Assembly: GCF_007556815.1 (NCBI RefSeq)
Contig: NZ_CP041745.1
Span: 2,333,001 to 2,397,000 of the forward strand
DNA length: 64,000 nt
From: Paraburkholderia megapolitana
GTDB taxonomy: Bacteria > Pseudomonadota > Gammaproteobacteria > Burkholderiales > Burkholderiaceae
Reading direction: 5' to 3'
The notes beneath the pieces are model-generated. The model searched no databases, was not told the origin of the DNA, and saw only the letters and a program-made list of their open reading frames with translations. Shown here one piece after another: positions 52,468 to 59,708 of this stretch. Position 1 is the stretch's first letter, and the number at the start of each line of letters is the position of its first letter. Both the position numbers and the translations under genes were made by a program.

Positions 52468-53166
52468 CTACAGTCTTTCCATCAAAGAAACACGGTATTG
52501 CCTGCTGCAGGCAATCTCTTCGCCGTCTCGCAGGACCACTACGGCATCGCCTTTGCTAAGCGGTCGTACAGCGACCACGGCACTCAGCGCCACAGCAGCG
52601 CTGCGATGCACGCGTACGAAGTCATCGCCGAGATCGGTGAGCAAGGCGACCAGCGCACGCCTCATCAGCAACACTCGCCCCGACAAATGAAGCGATACAT
52701 AATTTCCCGACGCTTCCATCCAGTCGATTTCTGCGCATGCTATGACGCGCGTCTGGCCCCGGTTCGTCACAATCAGCCGCGTGGGTCGATTCGCAAGCTG
52801 GCGCACTGGATCGCGCGCCGATTCGCGCAAGCGTTGTACCGTTCGACACAGGCGCTGGGTCTCGACGGGCTTAAGGAGGTAATCTGTTGCGCGCACATCG
52901 AAAGCACGCAGCGCGTAATAGTCGAATGCCGTCACGAAAACAATCTTTACACTTCCATCAGGCAACGACGCAGCCACGTCGAAACCGTCGGCCTCAGGCA
53001 TTTGCACATCGAGGAACAGGACATCGACGTCTAGCTGTTCGACCAGCGCCAACGCCTCGATGCCGTTTCTCGCCTCGCCCGCCACTTCGACATCGTGGAA
53101 GGCGGAGAGCATGCGCCGCAACTTCTGGCGTGCCGGTCTCTCGTCATCCACGATCAGCGCGCGCAT
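52468..53166 (-). CDS. LytTR-family response regulator
   Basis: 232 residues from the ATG giving MRALIVDDERPARQKLRRML. A receiver domain (about 1-118; phospho-acceptor in VLFLDVQMPEADG near 54, KPVE near 103) is joined to a LytTR DNA-binding domain (about 130-232: RLIVTNRGQTRVIACAEIDWMEASGNYVSLHL, then DDFVRVHRSAAVAL). This is the AlgR/LytR architecture, which binds direct repeats. The first bases overlap the end of the partner kinase gene by 13. The downstream beta-propeller lipoprotein may be its target, but there is a 417-base gap. Function unknown. Confidence 0.9.
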   Translation of the reverse strand: MRALIVDDERPARQKLRRMLSAFHDVEVAGEARNGIEALALVEQLDVDVLFLDVQMPEADGFDVAASLPDGSVKIVFVTAFDYYALRAFDVRATDYLLKPVETQRLCRTVQRLRESARDPVRQLANRPTRLIVTNRGQTRVIACAEIDWMEASGNYVSLHLSGRVLLMRRALVALLTDLGDDFVRVHRSAAVALSAVVAVRPLSKGDAVVVLRDGEEIACSRQYRVSLMERL

Positions 53167-54221
53167 GGCAACTCCACGCGTGCGACCATCCCGCCGTCCG
53201 GCCGCGCCACCAGGCTGAGACTGGCAAGCGCGCCGTACAGCGAATGTAGACGCTCCTCCAGATTGCCGAGTCCAACGCCACGCGCGCGCGGCACCACGCA
53301 CCTATCCCCATCGTCCTCGATGTCGATCCGCAGCACGCCTGAGTCGCGAACAGCACGCACGACGAGATGCGTGTGCTTGCTGCGTGGTTCGACAACATGC
53401 CGAAAACAGTTCTCCAGCAGCGGCTGCAAACCGAGCGTCGGCACCTGGCAATTCAGCGCATTCGGATCAATGTCCCATGACAGACTCATGCGCTCCGAGA
53501 ATCGGGTCTCCATGATGTCCGCGTAAGCGCGCAGCAACTCAAGTTCGTTGGCAAGGGGCTGCTCCGGCCGTTTGCTGGAATCGGTAGCGGCGCGAAGCAA
53601 AGTGGCCACACTGGCGAGCAGCATGTCGGCGGTATCCGGTTCGCTGTGAATCAGTGACGACACGGTATTCAACGTATTGAACAGAAAGTGCGGTTGCAAC
53701 TGCTGAGTCAACTGGGCAAGCCGTGCAAGTTGCGCCAGTTTTTCTTGCCGGTCGGCGCGAATTCGCTCGGACACGCACACGCGGTAGGAATGGACGCCAA
53801 ACCAAATGCCACTGGTCACCCCGTAGACGAGCACGAAGCTCGCGACATCTCCTGGCAGTTCACGACTCCATGGACCGTACCACCACGGCACACCGATCAT
53901 TGCTTTTACGGCAAAGCAAAACGCCACAAAAGCCGCCGTCTGCAGAGGCATCCACGCAAAGGTATACCGGAACCAGTGCCATAGGTTTCGGAAATTGGTG
54001 GTAAGCGTGCACCGGCGAAACTGTATGAGTGCGATGGCGGTTGCGGCCAACGCAGACGAAACAAAAAAGACAATGCCTTGCCAAGGTCTGTATCCGGGCA
54101 ATCCGAAATTCTGGTCAAGGCCGCTCAACGCCATCAACAACCAAAGCGCACTCCACCACCACAACCACTGTGTCCCGACAGGAAGTGATCGCGGCCGTGC
54201 GTGGTTCGCATGGGCATTCAT
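53154..54221 (-). CDS. LytS/AlgZ-type sensor histidine kinase
   Basis: 355 residues. About four membrane helices in the first 150 residues, without a recognised periplasmic sensor, lead to a coiled linker and the His_kinase core: QLQPHFLFNTLNTVSSLIHSEPD (His near 205), the N box LQPLLENCFRHVVEP and the G box GVGLGNLEERLHSLYG. The N box reads ENCFRHV rather than the usual ENAIKHG, but the key Asn and His are kept. It is the cognate sensor of the overlapping LytTR regulator. Ligand unknown. Confidence 0.9.
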   Translation of the reverse strand: MNAHANHARPRSLPVGTQWLWWWSALWLLMALSGLDQNFGLPGYRPWQGIVFFVSSALAATAIALIQFRRCTLTTNFRNLWHWFRYTFAWMPLQTAAFVAFCFAVKAMIGVPWWYGPWSRELPGDVASFVLVYGVTSGIWFGVHSYRVCVSERIRADRQEKLAQLARLAQLTQQLQPHFLFNTLNTVSSLIHSEPDTADMLLASVATLLRAATDSSKRPEQPLANELELLRAYADIMETRFSERMSLSWDIDPNALNCQVPTLGLQPLLENCFRHVVEPRSKHTHLVVRAVRDSGVLRIDIEDDGDRCVVPRARGVGLGNLEERLHSLYGALASLSLVARPDGGMVARVELPCAR

Positions 54222-54492
54222 ATTGGTTTTGTCGAATTGAGAATAAAGCTATCGTGGAGAAAATCGAAGTGCAACTCCCCCATCACCGCGTTACGAAACG
54301 TTGACTGCCTCGACATGGTAAAAGATCTTCGCAACAATCATCCAACTGTGATCGAATTTGAACAAGTCGAGAATTTTCCGGAAGATGCGCACGTGGACCC
54401 GTACAAACGATAAACGAACCAGACTCCGAAAAATTCAAACCTGAGTGACGCATGGGCTCAGAGTATGGCGAAATCAACGTACAAATCTTTCC
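54222..54492. other. AT-richer gap before the deaminase remnant
   Basis: About 270 bases with low GC and no convincing reading frame. It joins the divergent kinase start to the truncated deaminase copy. Nothing recognised beyond short direct repeats. Confidence 0.35.
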
Positions 54493-54666
54493 CGCCGCGA
54501 TGAACTACGTGCCGCAGTATCTGTGGGACTGCACGATGTACGCGACCGTCGAGCCCTGCTGCATGTGTGCCGATACCGCGTACCAGGCGAACGGATCGGC
54601 CCGGTTGTGGAAATCGAAGATGAGGTGATGCGGGTACAGCGGGCGTTCTGGGCGGCGCGGGGGTGC
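54493..54666 (+). pseudogene. Truncated, deleted copy of the nucleoside deaminase
   Basis: The stretch 54497-54592 aligns with 49526-49620 of the intact deaminase (about a dozen differences by eye, still coding MNYVPQYLWDCTMY and TVEPCCMCAD). It then jumps, after two extra bases, to sequence matching 49751 onward, nearly identical to the end of the gene (VVEIEDEVMRVQRAFWA). About 130 bases, including the central part of the gene, are missing, and the jump breaks the frame. The first half with the His-Glu site is also missing. So it is a dead fragment in direct orientation with the parent 5 kb away. Confidence 0.85.
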
Positions 54667-54684
54667 TAACGATTCACCCTGACG

Positions 54685-55332
54685 TCAGGCTTCGGGATTC
54701 AGCCAGTCAACCAGACCTTCCCTTGAATTCACCTCGACAAACGACGGCAACGCACGCATCCGTTTGATGTAGGGCGCAAGGTGCGGCCAGGTCGTTGCCG
54801 GGGTCGGCATGTTACGGGACCAGCGCATCAACATCACGGCGAGCAGGTCAACCGTGCTGAGTTTTCCGCCCACCAGGTACGCGCGACCATCGGCCAGATG
54901 TCCATCTAGCCGCGCCCATCCGTCTTCGATCCGCCGACGCGCAAGCGTCCTGACCGCTTCGGCACCAGCGGGCTCGCCATCCTCGTCCGCGTAAAACCAG
55001 TCGCGCATGGCTGGTAGAAGCGTATTCGCGAGATAGATCATCAGTTGCAGCCACTCCGCGCGATCCGGCGATCCAGGCGCAGGTGCCAGACCCTTGTCGG
55101 GGTGGCGCTCGGCCAGCAACATCAGCAGTGCGGCCGATTCATGACGCGGCACACCGTCGACGATCAGTGTAGGAACCCGGCCCGCCGGATTCAACCGCAG
55201 ATATTCGGCACTGCGTTGAGCGCCGGTGTCGATGTCCGTAAGCCGTGCCTCGAACGCTATGTCCATTTCGATCAACATCCAATGAACCGCCATGCTTGCG
55301 CCACTCGGCGAATAGTAGAGTGTGTAGTTCAC
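54685..55332 (-). CDS. Glutathione S-transferase family protein
   Basis: 215 residues. A thioredoxin-like N-terminal domain (MNYTLYYSPSGASMAVHWMLIEM, with Ser in the position that activates glutathione, and NPAGRVPTLIVDGVPRHESAALLMLLAERHP with the cis-Pro and Glu-Ser glutathione-binding motif) is followed by an all-helical C-terminal domain (GRAYLVGGKLSTVDLLAVMLMRW). It conjugates or reduces electrophiles with glutathione in the cytoplasm; the subclass was not assigned. It stands alone, convergent with the deaminase remnant. Confidence 0.92.
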   Translation of the reverse strand: MNYTLYYSPSGASMAVHWMLIEMDIAFEARLTDIDTGAQRSAEYLRLNPAGRVPTLIVDGVPRHESAALLMLLAERHPDKGLAPAPGSPDRAEWLQLMIYLANTLLPAMRDWFYADEDGEPAGAEAVRTLARRRIEDGWARLDGHLADGRAYLVGGKLSTVDLLAVMLMRWSRNMPTPATTWPHLAPYIKRMRALPSFVEVNSREGLVDWLNPEA

Positions 55333-55437
55333 GGGCCGGCTCCTTGAATTCGATCTTGTTTAACGTCGAGGTGGCCGCCATTCTCTCCCAGATAGTTCAC
55401 CGATGCAAAGCGCGCCGCAAAGCCGCGCTCACGCCTT

Positions 55438-56301
55438 TCACTCCTGCGTCGCCGACGCAGCCCCCGCAGCCGGCACCGTGCCTCTTGCAGTCAGTTGCTC
55501 GTACACATCGTGCGAGAGTTCGCGCAGTTCCTTGCGATCGATCGCACCCGACACCGCATAGCCGAAGTCGCCGTCGATCCAGTAGAACACGTTCACCGGT
55601 CCGTCCTGGTACAGCTTGAACTCCGTCACGTCGCTACTCGTCTTGCGGTGCGAAATGCACAACGTGATGCGTTCGCCGCGCGTGTTGTGATACATGAACT
55701 GCGCGACCGGCCCGTCGTTGCCGGGCAGCATCCGTCCGCCCATCAACTCGAAGCCGGTGCGCGTGAGGATCGGTGGACGCACGTCGGTGCCGAGCCGGCT
55801 CGATACCCACGTCACGAGTTCCTGTTCGCGGTCGGCGCCGACTTCGACGGGGCGCAGCACCTCGGGCGCATACATCACGTGAGCGATCGCAGACTGCCGC
55901 GCGAACGATTCGCCTTCTCCGCTCACCGCACTGACCAGGTGCTCGTTCGCTCCCGTTGAACGCCCCGCCACCTGCATCTGGCGGCCCATATCGGTGCCGA
56001 TCCCGATGCCGATACCGAGCACCAGCGCGGCCGCCATCCCCGCGAACTGCGACCAGTTCGCGGCAATGCGCGAGCGTTTCTTTTCCGGCATCTGCAGACG
56101 CACAGGCACCGGCTCCGCGAGCACGCGGTCGTAGCGCTCATGGAACATGTTGTTCAAGGCGAAGTAGTCGCTGATGCGCGCGGCCAGTTCGTCGTTGCTC
56201 TCAAGCAGCGTGTCGATCTGCTCGCGACGATGCGCCGCCAGCGATCCGTCGACATACGCGTGCAGTTCTTCGTCGCTGATCGGGCTCGGTTGTTCGTTCA
56301 T
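55438..56301 (-). CDS. Transmembrane anti-sigma factor
   Basis: 287 residues. A zinc-less anti-sigma N-terminus (about 1-75: SDEELHAYVDGSLAAHRREQIDTLL, LAARISDYFALNNMFHERYD) is followed by one membrane helix (about 87-107) and a C-terminal extracytoplasmic domain (GERITLCISHRKT, VNVFYWIDGDFGYAVSG). It would hold the ECF sigma factor at the membrane until a signal frees it. Its ATG overlaps the sigma gene stop by 4 bases, the standard sigma/anti-sigma order. Confidence 0.87.
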   Translation of the reverse strand: MNEQPSPISDEELHAYVDGSLAAHRREQIDTLLESNDELAARISDYFALNNMFHERYDRVLAEPVPVRLQMPEKKRSRIAANWSQFAGMAAALVLGIGIGIGTDMGRQMQVAGRSTGANEHLVSAVSGEGESFARQSAIAHVMYAPEVLRPVEVGADREQELVTWVSSRLGTDVRPPILTRTGFELMGGRMLPGNDGPVAQFMYHNTRGERITLCISHRKTSSDVTEFKLYQDGPVNVFYWIDGDFGYAVSGAIDRKELRELSHDVYEQLTARGTVPAAGAASATQE

Positions 56302-56813
56302 CGCACCACCTTCAGTTTCACGCCGGGCTGCGCGCCCGCCATCAAGGTCCGCAGCCGCTCGCGGCCGCGCGAGAGCCGCGACATCACGGTGCCGATCGGC
56401 ACACCGAGCGCGAGCGCGACATCGGCATAGCTCATCTCCTCGAGTCCCACCAGCAGCACGACCTCGCGTTGTTCGTCGGGCAGACGTTGCAGTGCGTAGT
56501 CGAGATCGCGGACTTCCAGCGACTGCGCCTGGTTGCCGGCCACGGCGAACTCACCTTCGGGCACGTCGTCGTCGACCGACAGATGCACGGCGCGCGCGCT
56601 CGCCTTGCGCACCTGATTGACGAATACGTTGTGCATGATCGTGAAGAGCCACGCGCGCAGATCCGTGTCCTGCTGGAACTGCGCAGCGTTGCGCAGTGCG
56701 CGTTCGAGCGTGTCCTGGACGAGATCGTCGGCCAGTTCGCGATTGTTGATCAGTGCGCGCGCATAGCGTCGCAGACGCGGCACGTGATCCATCAGTCCGT
56801 CACGGACGTTCAT
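56298..56813 (-). CDS. ECF-type RNA polymerase sigma factor
   Basis: 171 residues from the ATG giving MNVRDGLMDHVPRLRRYARALI, with AAGGGAAGGG upstream. Region 2 (ADDLVQDTLERALRNAAQF, LRAWLFTIMHNVFVNQVRK) and region 4 (LQRLPDEQREVVLLVGLEEMSYADVALALGVPIGTVMSRLSRGRERL) are clear. It directs transcription of an unknown stress regulon. It is followed, with a 4-base overlap, by a membrane anti-sigma gene, and is preceded 142 bases upstream on the same strand by a second anti-sigma-like gene. Confidence 0.93.
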   Translation of the reverse strand: MNVRDGLMDHVPRLRRYARALINNRELADDLVQDTLERALRNAAQFQQDTDLRAWLFTIMHNVFVNQVRKASARAVHLSVDDDVPEGEFAVAGNQAQSLEVRDLDYALQRLPDEQREVVLLVGLEEMSYADVALALGVPIGTVMSRLSRGRERLRTLMAGAQPGVKLKVVR

Positions 56814-56955
56814 CGCCCTTCCCTTTTCAGTGAGTCCGACTAACCGCAGGAACACCGATGGTCGGGGGTTCAAGCGTGTCGGGATAGCCTGTGAACACTA
56901 CGCCATCCGGTTTATTCCCGCTGCGCGCTTTTTTCGCTCTTTGCCTTTGCCGATA

Positions 56956-57738
56956 TCAGCGCATCGTCATCAGATCCGCCGCGCGCATCAGGCCGCGCAT
57001 CTGCGCGCGCCCGGCCAGCACGAACCGCGTATGCGCCGTTGTCCAGCCCAGCAGACGCACTTCACCGACCCGTCGTGCCTGCCATTGCGGCTGGGCCGGC
57101 GCCGTCCAGTCCCGCACCGACAGCAATACGGCAAAGTCGCCGGCTGAATTCCGGTAGATAAAACCATTGGCACGTGCAAATGGTCCGACCTGCGCCGTGC
57201 TGCGTTCGACCGGCTGCCAGCCGAGGCTCGACAGGTCCGGCGCAGTGGTATGCAGCAGGGGCGCAGCCGCAGCGGCTGGCACATTGGCCGGTTGCAGCAC
57301 GTGCTCCAGCACCATCAGCGCACCCGCGTCGAGCACCGTGGCGGGCACCCGCGTCGCCCACACGCAGCCGCCTGCCGCGCACACCGCCAGCAGCAGTACC
57401 GCAACGATTGCGCGTAGGTGCTGACGCAGCCAGCCGGTGCAGCCGGCGACGATCAGCGAGAACGTCGCGAACGTTGCGAACGACGGCTGCGCCGCACCGC
57501 CATCGAGGTGCTCGAACGATTGCTGCATCTCCCGGTTCAACCGCTCGTAGAACCCCACCCGACGCGCTTCGTCGGGGCGCGTGCGCAGATAGCGCTGCAC
57601 CTGCTCGTTACGCTCGGGCGAAAGACTGCCGTCGACGAAAGCCTGGACATCGGCTTCCGACAGCACGTCAGAGTCGGGAAAAGGAGTGGTTCGCATGTCC
57701 ATGTGTGGATCGGGAAACTGCCATGACAGGGCGAACAC
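56956..57738 (-). CDS. Second anti-sigma-like membrane protein
   Basis: 260 residues. A GTG start at 57738 with CGGAG six bases before it is taken; ATGs at 57702 and 57696 lack such a site. A cytoplasmic part with the same plan as the other anti-sigma (SEADVQAFVDGSLSPERNEQVQRYLRTRPDEARRVGFYERLNREMQQSF) is followed by a membrane helix (about 107-128) and an extracytoplasmic domain with Trp-rich strands (NGFIYRNSAGDFAVLLSVRDW, VRLLGWTTAHTRFVLAG). It lies upstream of the sigma gene. It may be a co-regulator of the same sigma factor or of one encoded elsewhere. Confidence 0.72.
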   Translation of the reverse strand: MFALSWQFPDPHMDMRTTPFPDSDVLSEADVQAFVDGSLSPERNEQVQRYLRTRPDEARRVGFYERLNREMQQSFEHLDGGAAQPSFATFATFSLIVAGCTGWLRQHLRAIVAVLLLAVCAAGGCVWATRVPATVLDAGALMVLEHVLQPANVPAAAAAPLLHTTAPDLSSLGWQPVERSTAQVGPFARANGFIYRNSAGDFAVLLSVRDWTAPAQPQWQARRVGEVRLLGWTTAHTRFVLAGRAQMRGLMRAADLMTMR

Positions 57739-57907
57739 CGTTGCTCCGGGTTTATTCCAGCGGCTTGACGATAAGTCGGGATGAGGTGGCGGACCGGGGT
57801 TCTGGGGGCGGCGGGTGTGTCGAGCGGATCAAGCCGGCCGGGCAAGTCGGGCGCAAGAGTTGCTGCACTGTCGAAAGCCCCAGCCTCAATGCACAAGGAG
57901 AACCACC

Positions 57908-58075
57908 ATGAGCGAAACGAAGCCGCAAACGCCGGATTTGCAGCATCCGCAACCGGTCCACCATAGCGACAACGAAAAGAGCAAGCTGCCGGAGCGCGAC
58001 GACGCCGCGCGCAAACAATCGCCAGCAGACAAGCCAGGCAAAAAGCCCGGCGAAGGTGAAACGCCAGTCGGTTGA
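57908..58075 (+). CDS. Small hydrophilic protein of 55 residues
   Basis: The ATG at 57908 has an excellent AAGGAG ribosome-binding site. The product (MSETKPQTPDLQHPQPVHHSD, ending GEGETPVG) is rich in Pro, Lys, Asp, Glu and Gln, has no hydrophobic stretch and is probably disordered. No family recognised. It is convergent with the TetR gene and divergent from the anti-sigma gene. The very good start supports a real gene, and a stress-linked role next to the sigma locus is speculative. Confidence 0.55.
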   Translation: MSETKPQTPDLQHPQPVHHSDNEKSKLPERDDAARKQSPADKPGKKPGEGETPVG

Positions 58076-58125
58076 CGGAACGCCGCGCGGCGCGCGCTGT
58101 GCAACACGGCCGCAATACGCGCCAC

Positions 58126-58686
58126 CTAACTGAGCGCGTCGATCCACTCCTTCGTGTCCGCCATCAACTGGTCCGATAACGCCGGATCGTCGACGATCCG
58201 GGCCAGCATCACCGCGCCGATCATCGCCGCCCAGGCGCCGGTGGCGGCCTGCCGGCGCTCGTCGTCGGTGTTCCCCGGTGCGCTCCGGCTGAACTTCTCG
58301 ATCTGGTTGCGCACGCTAAGCGTGAGCGTATGGCGCGCCTCGTCGGATGCACGCGCCGCTTCGGTTCCCAAGGTCGAAAACAGGCACGCACCGCCCGGGT
58401 CGTCCCGATGGGCGGCGCGCAAATAAAACGCGGCAAATTCTTTCAGGTCGTCGGGGAGTCGGGAGGCCGATCCGTCTGCGGGCGGCGTCAATACGTGCGC
58501 AAACGCCTGGGCGATCAGGTCGTCCTTGGATTCGAAATGCCCGTAGAACGCCCCATGCGTCAGACCGGCCGCCTTCATGACTTCGGCCACCGTCACGTCC
58601 TCGAAGCCGCGCTCGCGAAACATGCGCGAGGCCGCATCCAGAATGCGCTGGCGGTTCTCGGCCACCTGCTCCCGACTGATCTTCAT
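58126..58686 (-). CDS. TetR-family regulator divergent from a short-chain dehydrogenase
   Basis: 186 residues with a TetR HTH (about 8-55; NRQRILDAASRMFRERGFEDVTVAEVMKAAGLTHGAFYGHFESKDDLIAQAF). The C-terminal ligand domain has the segment CLFSTLGTEAARA typical of the AcrR/NemR-like group. The divergent gap carries a 40-bp palindrome overlapping a strong promoter, making repression of the SDR gene, and of itself, very likely. The inducer is unknown. Confidence 0.88.
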   Translation of the reverse strand: MKISREQVAENRQRILDAASRMFRERGFEDVTVAEVMKAAGLTHGAFYGHFESKDDLIAQAFAHVLTPPADGSASRLPDDLKEFAAFYLRAAHRDDPGGACLFSTLGTEAARASDEARHTLTLSVRNQIEKFSRSAPGNTDDERRQAATGAWAAMIGAVMLARIVDDPALSDQLMADTKEWIDALS

Positions 58687-58708
58687 CGCCTACCCCTTCA
58701 ATTGATGC

Positions 58709-58737
58709 TTGACATTATACATTACGATCATCATTAT
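58709..58737 (+). promoter_or_regulatory. Promoter of the short-chain dehydrogenase gene
   Basis: A perfect TTGACA (58709-58714), a 17-base spacer and CATTAT (58732-58737). The -10 lies inside the palindrome described next, so repressor binding would block RNA polymerase. Confidence 0.6.
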
Positions 58738-58759
58738 TGTAATGCTGATGATCGTAATG
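58720..58759. promoter_or_regulatory. Palindromic operator of the TetR/SDR divergent region
   Basis: Fourteen-base arms CATTACGATCATCA (58720-58733) and TGATGATCGTAATG (58746-58759) are perfect complements around a 12-base AT-rich centre. It overlaps the SDR promoter and lies 34 bases from the TetR start. The likely ligand is the adjacent TetR protein. Confidence 0.75.
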
Positions 58760-58828
58760 ATTAGCGTGAATGGCCCTGCTGGCCATCGATACACACCCTT
58801 AGCTAACCCCCTTTCACTGGAATTTGTC

Positions 58829-59617
58829 ATGACTCAACAGACCAAACCCACCGCGCTCGTCACAGGCGCATCTGCCGGCATCGGCGCTGTCTACGCCGAC
58901 CGTCTGGCTCACCGCGGACACGACCTCGTGCTGGTTGCACGCGACGGCGCGCGCATGGAAGCCCTTGCGTCCCGTTTGCGCAAGGAAACCGGCGTAGGCA
59001 TCGACATCATCGTCGCGGATCTGACGAAGCCCGCCGAGCGGGAAAAAGTCGAAGCGCGCCTGCGCGACGACTCCAATATCGGGCTGCTCGTCAACAACGC
59101 CGGCGCCGCGGCACCGGGTGGATTCGAAGGCTCCGACGTCGAAGCGCAGGATCGTCTGATCCAGCTCAACGTCACCGCGGTCACTCGGCTCGCTGCCGCG
59201 GTGATTCCCCGCTTCATTGCGCGCGGCGAAGGTTCGATCGTGAACATCGCGTCGGTGGTGGCGCTCGCTCCCGAGTTTCCGCTTGGCATGTACGGCGCGA
59301 CCAAGGCCTACGTACTGATGTATTCGCAGACGCTGCAACAGGAGTTGGGCGGGCGCGGGCTCTATGTGCAAGCCGTGCTGCCGGCCGCGACCCGCACCGA
59401 AATCTGGGAGCGTTCGGGTCGCGATGTCGACGCGATGCAGGGTGTGATGGAAGTAGGCGAGCTCGTCGATGCGGCGCTCGTCGGCTTCGATCGCCGCGAA
59501 GCCGTGACGATTCCGTCGCTGCCCGACGTCAAGCAGTGGGAAGCGCTGTCGGCTGCGCGCGTAGCGATGGTGCCGAATTTCGCCCAGACGCATGCCGCGC
59601 AGCGCTATCAGCGGTGA
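58829..59617 (+). CDS. Short-chain dehydrogenase/reductase
   Basis: 262 residues from the ATG giving MTQQTKPTALVTGASAGIGAVYADRLA. The Rossmann motif TGASAGIG, the NNAG motif (LLVNNAGAAAPGGF), catalytic Ser (NIASVVALAP), Tyr (YGATK, near 155) and Lys four residues later are all present. It reduces or oxidises a carbonyl or hydroxyl with NAD(P)H in the cytoplasm. It is divergent from a TetR gene across an operator and a strong promoter, so probably inducible by a toxic or catabolic substrate. Substrate unknown. Confidence 0.93.
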   Translation: MTQQTKPTALVTGASAGIGAVYADRLAHRGHDLVLVARDGARMEALASRLRKETGVGIDIIVADLTKPAEREKVEARLRDDSNIGLLVNNAGAAAPGGFEGSDVEAQDRLIQLNVTAVTRLAAAVIPRFIARGEGSIVNIASVVALAPEFPLGMYGATKAYVLMYSQTLQQELGGRGLYVQAVLPAATRTEIWERSGRDVDAMQGVMEVGELVDAALVGFDRREAVTIPSLPDVKQWEALSAARVAMVPNFAQTHAAQRYQR

Positions 59618-59652
59618 AGTAACAGCGGTGCTTCTCGGACCGGTAACACCGC

Positions 59653-59692
59653 GTTGCCTCGCCGCCGCATAACAAGCCGGCGACGAGGCAAC
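59653..59692. terminator. Bidirectional terminator between SDR and gamma-glutamyltransferase
   Basis: Fifteen-base arms (59653-59667 GTTGCCTCGCCGCCG; 59678-59692 CGGCGACGAGGCAAC) with one mismatch and a 10-base loop lie between the two convergent genes. Confidence 0.7.
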
Positions 59693-59708
59693 GACGCGAT
59701 TCGACGAC

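Noticed and set aside
54201..54413. Possible 70-codon rightward gene
   Set aside because: It overlaps the kinase start, has AT-rich irregular codons and no ribosome-binding site.
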